Shown here: piece by piece, positions 1 to 5,043 of the stretch
Position numbering within the stretch: position 1 is the stretch's first letter
Layout: every line of letters starts with the position of its first letter
Assembly: GCA_946482585.1 (NCBI GenBank)
Contig: CAMLSI010000393.1
Span: 1-5,043 of the forward strand
DNA: 5,043 nt
From: an uncultured Lysobacteraceae bacterium
Lineage (GTDB): Bacteria > Pseudomonadota > Gammaproteobacteria > Xanthomonadales > Rhodanobacteraceae
Reading direction: 5' to 3'
The notes under the pieces: generated by a model
The model's database searches: none
Seen by the model: the letters and a program-made list of their open reading frames with translations, nothing else
Told to the model about the DNA's origin: nothing
Made by a program: the position numbers and the translations under genes

Positions 1-506
1 AGAACCTGCGCGACAACACCCATTTCCATCAGCGCGGCGCGGCGGCCGTGGCCTGCCTCGTCGTGCAGGGGCTGCGCGCGCAGGGACTGATCGACGCTGC
101 GCGGCTGCGCCGCGATACCGATTGCGGCATTCCCGACGATGCCGACACTGCTGTCGCCGGCGCGTCGCGCATCGCGCGGGACGGCGAGTACCGGCGCGCG
201 CAACCCTCGCCGCACGGCGGCGGCGGCAGCACGACCGCGTATCCGCTGTTCGAGGACGTGGCCGATCTCGATATCGTGCTGCGCCGCCGCGTGCTGCCGC
301 CCGGCGCGGGCATCGGCCTGCATCGGCACACGCACGACGAGATCTACTACGTACTGTCGGGGCAGGGCCGCTATGTGCTCGACGGCGTCGCCCACGACGT
401 CGGCCCCGGCGACGCGCTGCTGACCCGCACCGGCAGCAGCCACGCGCTGTTCCAGACCGGCGACGCGGATCTGGTGATCCTGATCAACTACCGCGTGAAG
501 CGCTGA
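1..506 (+). CDS. SGNH/GDSL hydrolase (rhamnogalacturonan acetylesterase-like) C-terminus fused to a cupin domain, 5' partial
   Basis: Only the last 167 codons are visible (frame starts at base 3; stop TGA 504-506). The beginning, DNTHFHQRGAAAVACLVVQG, matches the last conserved block of SGNH esterases of the rhamnogalacturonan acetylesterase group. Its DxxH pair (Asp codon 12-14, His codon 21-23) would be the catalytic Asp and His; the nucleophile Ser block lies upstream of the window. That family removes acetyl groups from pectic rhamnogalacturonan and is usually exported. A linker of roughly 50 residues follows, containing RDTDCG and a Gly-rich PHGGGG stretch. Then comes a complete cupin barrel. 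Motif 1 fits G(X)5HXH(X)3E(X)6G exactly, with metal ligands His (321-323), His (327-329) and Glu (339-341). Motif 2 supplies the fourth His (441-443) but has Arg for the usual Pro and Gln for the usual Asn. No stop separates the domains. A GTG at 48 would yield a cupin-only protein, but the clear esterase motif before it argues for one long protein. The cupin's substrate is unknown. The fusion is seen directly; the esterase subfamily is inferred from one motif block. Confidence 0.85.
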   Translation, partial: NLRDNTHFHQRGAAAVACLVVQGLRAQGLIDAARLRRDTDCGIPDDADTAVAGASRIARDGEYRRAQPSPHGGGGSTTAYPLFEDVADLDIVLRRRVLPPGAGIGLHRHTHDEIYYVLSGQGRYVLDGVAHDVGPGDALLTRTGSSHALFQTGDADLVILINYRVKR

Positions 507-516
507 GTCTTCGCAT

Positions 517-532
517 CGCGCGACGTCGCGCG
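517..532. repeat. 16-bp perfect palindrome
   Basis: CGCGCGACGTCGCGCG reads identically on both strands and lies 10 bases after the esterase-cupin stop codon. It could form a hairpin in RNA only with a tight or opened centre, or act as a dimeric protein-binding site. In a genome this GC-rich, CG-alternating palindromes occur by chance more often than elsewhere. The location between convergent genes favours a 3'-end structure over an operator. Confidence 0.5.
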
Positions 533-544
533 TCGGCACGAGCG

Positions 545-564
545 GTCCGGCGATGCCGCCGGAC
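545..564. terminator. Putative bidirectional hairpin terminator (no T-tract)
   Basis: GTCCGGC (545-551) and GCCGGAC (558-564) form a perfect 7-bp GC-rich stem around a 6-base loop (552-557). It sits between two convergent stop codons, about 38 bases after the plus-strand gene and about 45 bases after xdhC in its own direction. Neither side has a U-run, so it is at best a GC-hairpin pause/termination or RNA-stabilising structure. A second imperfect pair, GGCGG (565-569) with CCGCC (578-582), lies next to it. The structure is seen; the function is inferred from position. Confidence 0.4.
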
Positions 565-603
565 GGCGGCCGAGCGACCGCCACGGGCACGCACAGTACA
601 TGC

Positions 604-618
604 GGCGCCTATGGCGCC
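604..618. repeat. Short inverted repeat at the 3' end of xdhC
   Basis: GGCGCC (604-609) and GGCGCC (613-618) flank TAT and can pair as a 6-bp stem with a 3-base loop. The element overlaps the xdhC stop codon, read on the minus strand from 611 to 609. It may stabilise the 3' end of the operon transcript or contribute to termination together with the hairpin at 545-564. No T-tract follows on the minus strand. Confidence 0.35.
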
Positions 619-1478
619 GATCCCGTTCCGCGCCGCACCTGCACGAGCTGCGCAAGGATGCTCACGGCGATTTCCTGCGGCGTCTCCGCGGCGATGTCGA
701 GGCCGACCGGCGCCTGCAGGCGTGCGAGCGCGTCCGCATGTTCGGGCAGCGCGTCGAGGACTTCGCGGATGCGCCGCCGGCTGCCCATCATGCCGAGGAA
801 CGCGGGCGGACGGCGGCAGAGTTCGTGCAGGCTCGCGATGTCGGCCGCGAAATCGCGGTTGAGCAGCACGGCGTAGACCTCGCGCGGCGTGTTCAGCGCG
901 ACGCCGAGCTGCGCATAGTCGCCGTGGTGCGTCGATGCGCCCGCGAATGCGTCGCCATCGAAGCAGTCGGCGCGCGTGTCGAAGACGGCGATGTCGAAAT
1001 CGAGCAGACGTGCGGCCCCGCAGAGGGCGGCACCGCAATGGCCGGCGCCGACGACGAGCAGGCGCGGATTCGGCAGCAGCGGCACGGCGTCGTCGGGTGC
1101 GGCGAGCGCGACGCGATGACCGGCGGCGAGCTTTGCCGCGGCATTCTCGGCCGTCGCGCGATCCGCGGCGCCGGACCAGCGCCGCAGTGTCAGCTGCATG
1201 CGGCCGCCGCAGATGCCGGCCGCATCGGCGCCGCCGCCGAGATCGATGGTGAAGTCTTCTGCCGTGCTGCGGCCCGCCGCGAGCAACACGCGTGCCGCGG
1301 CGATCGTGCGCGCTTCGGCGAGTCCGCCGCCGATACTGAATGCCGTGTCGTGCCTGCTGACGAGCATGCGCGCGCCACGCTTGCGCGGCGTCGCGCCCAG
1401 GGTCTCGACGACCGTGACGACGACGACGGGTTCATGCCGCAGCCGCTGCGCGAGCTGCGCGAACAGGCGTTCATCCAT
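609..1478 (-). CDS. xdhC: XdhC, molybdenum cofactor insertion/maturation protein for xanthine dehydrogenase
   Basis: This 289-residue protein belongs to the XdhC/CoxI family. In Rhodobacter capsulatus the family member binds Mo cofactor, promotes its sulfuration and delivers it to XdhB; it is not a subunit of the mature enzyme. The N-terminal XdhC_CoxI domain shows VVVTVVETLGATPRKRGARM (residues 18-37), SIGGGLAEAR (48-57) and GICGG (88-92, Cys90 the likely conserved cysteine). The C-terminal Rossmann-like XdhC_C domain has the nucleotide-fold loop LLVVGAGHCG (140-149), FLGMMGSRRR (237-246) and PVGLDIAAETPQEIAV (257-272), the family's signature end. The start is the ATG at 1478-1476 (MDERLF), where family homology begins. 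No good Shine-Dalgarno is visible before it. The frame stays open far upstream, but that part is antisense-type filler overlapping xdhB. It lies 137 bases after xdhB on the same strand, consistent with an xdhABC operon although looser than usual. Confidence 0.93.
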   Translation of the reverse strand: MDERLFAQLAQRLRHEPVVVVTVVETLGATPRKRGARMLVSRHDTAFSIGGGLAEARTIAAARVLLAAGRSTAEDFTIDLGGGADAAGICGGRMQLTLRRWSGAADRATAENAAAKLAAGHRVALAAPDDAVPLLPNPRLLVVGAGHCGAALCGAARLLDFDIAVFDTRADCFDGDAFAGASTHHGDYAQLGVALNTPREVYAVLLNRDFAADIASLHELCRRPPAFLGMMGSRRRIREVLDALPEHADALARLQAPVGLDIAAETPQEIAVSILAQLVQVRRGTGSAP

Positions 1479-1615
1479 GCGGGGGAACCGTCGATGGACG
1501 GCGAGGGAGGCGGGCTGGCCGGCGCGTCGCGGCTTTGCCGCTCGACGTCGGAGCGGGCAAAACTGCGGAGAAGTCACCCCACGATCTGCAATCTGACCAT
1601 CCCTGGGCCCGTCTC
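1479..1615 (-). other. xdhB-xdhC intergenic gap
   Basis: 137 bases separate the xdhB stop from the xdhC start on the minus strand. I find no convincing -35/-10 pair and no small gene with a ribosome binding site. The one clear structure is the hairpin at 1525-1547. The gap may be a 5' leader or processing site for xdhC within the operon transcript, or it may contain a promoter too weak to recognise by eye. Confidence 0.5.
1525..1547 (-). repeat. GC-rich hairpin in the xdhB-xdhC gap
   Basis: On the minus strand the order is CGTC, bulge GA, GCGGC, loop AAA, GCCGC, GACG. This makes a 9-bp stem interrupted by one 2-base bulge, with a compact 3-base loop. No T-run follows in the xdhC direction, so it is not a textbook intrinsic terminator. 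It could attenuate, or protect an RNA end and so set xdhC expression below xdhAB. Structure seen, role inferred. Confidence 0.45.
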
Positions 1616-3964
1616 TCACGTAGCGACATCGAACGCCTCGGCCACGGCCTGGGGTTCGACACGGCGCACGCGCTCGATCGCGGTGTAGACGGCTTCGGGC
1701 GTCGCCGGGGAGCTCAGATTCACGGGGCGCGGCGTCGATGCGAAGCCGGCGATCGCTTCGCGCAGCGCCTCGCGCACGCTGAGCGCGAGCATCAGCGGCG
1801 GTTCGCCGACACCCTTGCTGTGGAAGATCACGTCGGTGGTCGGCGCGCGCGAGCGCCGGAACAGCGTGACGCGGAAGTCGTGCGGCACTTCGCCCAGCGT
1901 CGGTATCTTGTAGGTGCTCGGCGCGTCGGTCAGCAGCCGGCCCTTGTCGTTCCAGCGCAGTTCCTCGCAGGTCAGCCAGCCCAGGCCCTGCACGAAGCCG
2001 CCTTCGATCTGGCCGCGGTCGATGAGCTCGGCGAGCGAATCGCCGACGTCGTGCAGCAGGTCGACGCGACGCAACGTGTGCACACCGGTAAAACCGCAGA
2101 CTTCCACTTCCGCGACCGCGGCGCCGAACGCGTAGTAGTAGAACGGATGGCCGCGGCCCTGTTTCGGATCCCAGTTCAGGCCCGGCGTGCGGTAGTAGCC
2201 CGTCGCCGACAGGCTGATGCGCGCGTTGTAGGCCGCATGCACGACCTCGGCGAAGGCGAGGCCGCCTGTCGCGTCCGGCGCCGCGCCGTTGTCGGCCCAG
2301 ATGCGACCGTCGCTGAAACGCACGGCTTCCGGTGCGCAGCCGAGCATGCTCGCGGCGACCGGCGTCAGCCGGTCGCGCAAGGTCTCGCAGGCGGCCCGGA
2401 CCGCCTGGCCGTTGAGGTCCGAGCCGCTGCTCGCGGCCGTGGCCGAGGTGTTGGGCACCTTGTCCGTGCTCGTCGGCATCACGCGGATCCGGCCGCTGTC
2501 GACGCCGAGCACGCGGCTTGCGACCGCGAGCATCTTCGTGTGCAGCCCCTGGCCCATCTCGGTGCCGCCGTGATTGAGCTGGATGCTGCCGTCGGTATAG
2601 ATGTGGACGAGCGCGCCGGCCTGGTTGTATTCGGTCTTGTTGAACGAGATGCCGAACTTCACCGGCGTGATCGCGATGCCGCGCTTGACCTGCGCATGAG
2701 CCGCATTGAACTGCGCGATCGCGCGGCGGCGCGCATCGAACTCGCTGTCGCGCTTGAGCTGCTGCCAGAGTTCGGGCAGGTGATTGTCGACCACGGGCTG
2801 GCCGTACGGCGTCAGATTGCGCGTGCCCTCGCCGTCGTCGCGGTAGAAATTGCGCTCGCGCACGCGGTCGGCCGGCAGGTTCAATTCCGCCGCGATGCGC
2901 GCGATCACGTCTTCGCCGACGAGCATGCCCTGCGGTCCGCCGAAACCGCGGAACGCGGTATTCGAGGCGAGGTTGGTCTTCGCGATGCGGCCGACGATCT
3001 CGACGTGCGGGCAGTAGTAGGCGTTGTCGACGTGCACCATCGCGCGCATCAGCACGGGCGGCGACAGATCGCAGCTCCAGCCGCCGTCGGCATAGAGCTC
3101 GACGCGCAGCGCCCGCAGCAGACCATCGTCGTCGAAGCCGGCTTCGTAGCGCGCGTGGAACGGATGGCGCTTGCCCGTCATCTGCATGTCGAGCTGTCGC
3201 GACAGCTTGATGCGCACGGGCCGGCCCGTGGTCCAGGCCGCGAGCGCGGCGATCGCGGCCGACGGATTCGCCTGCGTCTCCTTGCCGCCGAAACCGCCGC
3301 CCATGCGCAGGCAGCGGCAGACCACGCGGTTGGCGGCGATACCGAGCACACGCGCGACGATGATCTGGGTCTCGGTCGGATGCTGCGTCGACGCCGTGAC
3401 CTGGATGAGCCCGTCCGCATCGAGTTGCACCCAGCTCGTCTGCGTTTCGAGGTAGAAGTGGTCCTGGCCGCCTATCGCGACCTCGCCGCAGACGCGGTGC
3501 GGCGCGAGCTCGAGCGCGGTCGCCGCATCGCCGCGCGCGACGCGCGCCGGCGGCAGGTGATAGGCCTCGTGCGCGATCGCGTCGGCGATCGACAGGCACG
3601 GCGCGAGCGGCGCGTAGTCGACCTCGACGCAGGCCGCGGCCGCGCGCGCGCTGGCTTCGTCGACGGCGACGACCCAGGCCACGGCCTGGCCGTGGAAGCT
3701 CACGCGATCGCTCGCGATCAGCGGTTCGTCGTGCAGGATCGGTCCGGTATCGTTTTCGCCCGGAACGTCCGCTGCCGTGAGCACGCGCACGACGCCGGGC
3801 ATGCGCGAGGCCGCGCCGGCATCGATGCGCCGGATCTCCGCATGCGCATGTGGCGACTGCACGGGCCAGAGGCTCAGCAGATCCTGCGGCGGATGCTGCT
3901 CGTCGGTATAGATCGCGCGGCCGCTGACGTGGCCCTCGGCGCTTTCGTGCGTGCGTGGTTTCAT
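1616..3964 (-). CDS. xdhB: Xanthine dehydrogenase, molybdopterin-binding large subunit
   Basis: Complete, 782 residues, close to the ~780 of the R. capsulatus XdhB subunit. It oxidises hypoxanthine to xanthine and xanthine to urate at a Mo centre, passing electrons to XdhA. The N-terminal a/b-hammerhead domain begins at [17 protein letters not shown] (6-22), and the Mo-binding domains follow. Landmarks aligned by spacing to bovine [13 protein letters not shown] (165-174); Gln194 (Q767); MGGGFGGKE (221-229) with Glu229 (E802); Arg307 (R880, substrate-orienting); [10 protein letters not shown] (337-346) with Phe341 (F914); FGISF (437-441) with Phe441 (F1009); Asn442 where bovine has Thr1010; [14 protein letters not shown] (465-478); and GVGEPPL (718-724) with Glu721, the catalytic base E1261. 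The C-terminus has the typical [12 protein letters not shown]. All key residues are intact except the Thr/Asn change. Retention of both Arg307 and Glu229 favours xanthine dehydrogenase over aldehyde oxidase. The ATG at 3964 overlaps the xdhA stop (ATGA), indicating translational coupling. Confidence 0.97.
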   Translation of the reverse strand: MKPRTHESAEGHVSGRAIYTDEQHPPQDLLSLWPVQSPHAHAEIRRIDAGAASRMPGVVRVLTAADVPGENDTGPILHDEPLIASDRVSFHGQAVAWVVAVDEASARAAAACVEVDYAPLAPCLSIADAIAHEAYHLPPARVARGDAATALELAPHRVCGEVAIGGQDHFYLETQTSWVQLDADGLIQVTASTQHPTETQIIVARVLGIAANRVVCRCLRMGGGFGGKETQANPSAAIAALAAWTTGRPVRIKLSRQLDMQMTGKRHPFHARYEAGFDDDGLLRALRVELYADGGWSCDLSPPVLMRAMVHVDNAYYCPHVEIVGRIAKTNLASNTAFRGFGGPQGMLVGEDVIARIAAELNLPADRVRERNFYRDDGEGTRNLTPYGQPVVDNHLPELWQQLKRDSEFDARRRAIAQFNAAHAQVKRGIAITPVKFGISFNKTEYNQAGALVHIYTDGSIQLNHGGTEMGQGLHTKMLAVASRVLGVDSGRIRVMPTSTDKVPNTSATAASSGSDLNGQAVRAACETLRDRLTPVAASMLGCAPEAVRFSDGRIWADNGAAPDATGGLAFAEVVHAAYNARISLSATGYYRTPGLNWDPKQGRGHPFYYYAFGAAVAEVEVCGFTGVHTLRRVDLLHDVGDSLAELIDRGQIEGGFVQGLGWLTCEELRWNDKGRLLTDAPSTYKIPTLGEVPHDFRVTLFRRSRAPTTDVIFHSKGVGEPPLMLALSVREALREAIAGFASTPRPVNLSSPATPEAVYTAIERVRRVEPQAVAEAFDVAT

Positions 3965-5043
3965 GCGAGCGCTCCCGGCAGATGCGTCGCGACGAACTTC
4001 GCGAACAGGCTGGCGCAGAGCGAGCGGCGATAGTCCGCGCTCGCGCGATGATCGCTGAGCGGCGTGAACGCATCGCGCAGCAACGCCTGCGCGGTGTCCA
4101 TCGTGGCCGCATCGAGCGTGCGGCCGAGCAGGAAGTCTTCGACGCTCGCGGCACGTCGCGGAATCGCGGCGACGCCACCGTAGGCGAGGCGCGCGCGCGC
4201 GACGCGACCCGCGCCGTCGACGGCGAGGTCGAATACGGCCGCGACGATGCTGATGTCGTCGGTCTGGCGCTTGGCGACCTTGTACGACGCGCCGACACGT
4301 CGTTCCGCCTCGTCTGCCGGCGCCCGGCGCGGCAGCGTGACCGCGACGATGAGCTCGTCGGCGGCGCGGGCGGTCTTGCGATAGTCGATGAAGTAGTCGG
4401 CGATCGCGACGTCGCGCGCGCCGGCGGGACCGCGCAGATGCACGGTAGCATCGAGCGCGAGCAGCACCGGCAGCAGGTCGCCGATCGGCGAGGCCGTGCC
4501 GAGATTGCCGCCGAACGTCGCGCGATTGCGCACCTGGCGCGCGGCGAACCACGGCAGCATCTGGTCGAGCGCCGGAAACAGGCCGGCGAGCCGCGTTTCG
4601 AGCTGGCTCAGCGGCAGCCCCGCACCGATGCGCACCGCGTCGTCGGCGATCGCGAGCTGCTGCAGTTCGGCGATACGGTCGAGCGCGATGAACGCGGACG
4701 CGACCCGGCGGCCGTGACTGAGCTCGACGCCGAGATCGGTCGCGCCGGCGATCCAGACAGCGTCCGGATGCTGCCGTTTCAGCGCGATCGCGTCGTCGAT
4801 GGTGAGCGGGCTGTGGTAGTCGGCGAGTTCGCCCGCGGGCGGCACGGCCGGCGCGCGCAGCAGGGCGGCGAACGCGTCGTCCGGCGCGGGCTGCCGCGAC
4901 AGCGCGGCAGCCGCGTCGCGGATCGGCCGATAGCCGGTGCAGCGACAGAGATTGCCTTCGATGGACGCATCGCCGAGATCGCCGTCGTAGTAGCCCGCGA
5001 ACAGGCTCATCACGAAACCCGGCGTGCAGTAGCCGCACTGCGA
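3961..5043 (-). CDS. xdhA: Xanthine dehydrogenase, Fe-S/FAD small subunit, 5' partial
   Basis: The last 360 residues are visible. Compared with the usual 460-490, roughly 100-130 N-terminal residues, including the plant-ferredoxin-type [2Fe-2S] domain, lie beyond the right edge. The window opens inside the second, helical [2Fe-2S] domain: [12 protein letters not shown] (visible residues 2-13) and [13 protein letters not shown] (29-41) provide the four cysteine ligands, Cys3, Cys6, Cys33 and Cys35. The loop between the pairs is 26 residues, shorter than the 31 of mammalian XDH. The FAD domain follows: [10 protein letters not shown] (99-108), [16 protein letters not shown] (174-189, flavin-binding), DYFIDYRKT (216-224) and KRQTDDISI (258-266). 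The C-terminal CO-dehydrogenase-flavoprotein-like domain ends with [11 protein letters not shown] (330-340). The subunit relays electrons from the Mo centre through Fe-S to FAD and then NAD+. Internal GTG/ATG codons near 5013-5008 are not starts, because the Cys motif lies upstream of them. The stop TGA (3963-3961) overlaps xdhB by four bases. Confidence 0.97.
   Translation of the reverse strand, partial: SQCGYCTPGFVMSLFAGYYDGDLGDASIEGNLCRCTGYRPIRDAAAALSRQPAPDDAFAALLRAPAVPPAGELADYHSPLTIDDAIALKRQHPDAVWIAGATDLGVELSHGRRVASAFIALDRIAELQQLAIADDAVRIGAGLPLSQLETRLAGLFPALDQMLPWFAARQVRNRATFGGNLGTASPIGDLLPVLLALDATVHLRGPAGARDVAIADYFIDYRKTARAADELIVAVTLPRRAPADEAERRVGASYKVAKRQTDDISIVAAVFDLAVDGAGRVARARLAYGGVAAIPRRAASVEDFLLGRTLDAATMDTAQALLRDAFTPLSDHRASADYRRSLCASLFAKFVATHLPGALA
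3972..3976 (-). promoter_or_regulatory. Shine-Dalgarno site of xdhB
   Basis: On the minus strand GGGAG lies 7 bases before the ATG at 3964. This good match and spacing support that ATG as the xdhB start. The site is inside the last codons of xdhA, so xdhB translation can start or restart as ribosomes finish xdhA. Confidence 0.7.

Larger units (their letters stand above)
504..611. other. Convergent intergenic region between the esterase-cupin gene and xdhC
   Basis: The plus-strand gene ends at 506 (TGA 504-506) and the minus-strand xdhC ends at 609 (TAG read from 611 to 609), leaving 102 bases between two tail-to-tail genes. I see no additional gene here. The stretch is rich in inverted repeats, listed separately, as expected where two converging transcripts must both end. 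No T-run follows the hairpins on either strand, so classic intrinsic termination is not obvious. Confidence 0.7.

Noticed and set aside
235..503. The fused cupin as a KdgF-like enzyme acting on unsaturated uronates from pectin
   Set aside because: The pectin context and the HxHxH pattern suggested it. However, the residue at the KdgF Gln ligand position is Glu here, and the C-terminal strand (VILINYR) lacks the Asp/Phe pattern I recall for KdgF. Many unrelated cupins share motif 1, so I made no functional call.
48..506. A stand-alone cupin gene starting at the GTG at 48
   Set aside because: The codons before 48 encode the DxxH block of an SGNH esterase in the same frame, and the residues just after 48 continue that domain's last helix. 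The GTG is therefore internal.
122..862. A 246-codon plus-strand frame overlapping the cupin gene and the end of xdhC
   Set aside because: The translation is dominated by Arg and Ala, runs through the convergent hairpins, and conflicts with two well-supported genes.
1479..1615. An internal promoter for xdhC
   Set aside because: TTGCAG-like and TTTTGCC-like strings on the minus strand have no matching -10 at proper spacing, so I could not support a promoter.
600..1688. A 362-codon plus-strand open frame opposite xdhC
   Set aside because: It is a shadow of xdhC with no family motif. It also continues across the hairpin gap and into xdhB antisense, as expected for a GC-driven spurious frame.
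1535..4033. An 832-codon open frame on the plus strand opposite xdhB
   Set aside because: It is an antisense shadow: high GC makes stop codons rare on the opposite strand. Its translation is low-complexity Arg/Ala/Asp-rich with no recognisable domain, while the minus strand encodes an intact XdhB with all catalytic motifs.
1479..4451. A very long minus-strand open frame running into xdhC from inside xdhA and xdhB, which could suggest a giant fusion
   Set aside because: Only the final 289 codons resemble a protein family (XdhC). The upstream part is Arg/Ala-rich, out-of-frame translation of xdhB and xdhA. The ATG at 1478 matches where the XdhC family begins.
3965..5038. Extension of the xdhB frame upstream into xdhA, as an xdhA-xdhB fusion in one frame
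   Set aside because: In the xdhB frame this stretch translates to Arg-rich filler. xdhA is in a different frame with intact Fe-S and FAD motifs, and xdhB has a good Shine-Dalgarno 7 bases before its ATG.

Overview
This very GC-rich window (strong G/C preference at third codon positions) carries the back half of a bacterial xanthine dehydrogenase operon on the minus strand. Facing it on the plus strand is the 3' end of an unrelated carbohydrate-esterase gene. The coding style and protein types suggest a GC-rich proteobacterium. Xanthomonadales-like Gammaproteobacteria would fit, but I cannot settle the taxon from the sequence alone.

Layout, left to right. (1) Positions 1-506, plus strand: the C-terminal part of a two-domain protein. 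The first visible residues are the terminal DxxH block of an SGNH/GDSL hydrolase of the rhamnogalacturonan-acetylesterase type. The same uninterrupted reading frame then runs into a complete small cupin domain. (2) Positions 507-608: a short convergent intergenic region with a 16-bp perfect palindrome and a strong 7-bp-stem hairpin, which may end transcription from both sides. A further short inverted repeat overlaps the xdhC stop codon. (3) Positions 609-1478, minus: xdhC, the molybdenum-cofactor maturation/insertion factor. (4) Positions 1479-1615: a 137-bp gap holding a GC-rich hairpin and no clear promoter. (5) Positions 1616-3964, minus: xdhB, the complete molybdopterin-binding large subunit. 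(6) Positions 3961-5043, minus: xdhA, the Fe-S/FAD small subunit, cut by the right edge of the window so that its N-terminal [2Fe-2S] domain lies outside. xdhA and xdhB overlap by four bases (ATGA).

Transcription of the operon runs right to left: xdhA, xdhB, xdhC. XdhA carries two [2Fe-2S] clusters and FAD and passes electrons to NAD+. XdhB holds the Mo cofactor and oxidises hypoxanthine/xanthine to urate. XdhC is needed to load XdhB with sulfurated Mo cofactor. Apart from one substitution in the substrate pocket (Asn where bovine XDH has Thr1010), the active-site residues are those of a standard xanthine dehydrogenase.

Most of the window is ordinary metabolism. The observations most worth a second look are the esterase-cupin fusion at the left edge, the Thr-to-Asn pocket substitution in XdhB, and the hairpin-containing xdhB-xdhC gap. 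I found no mobile element, CRISPR array, RNA gene or novel defence-like system.
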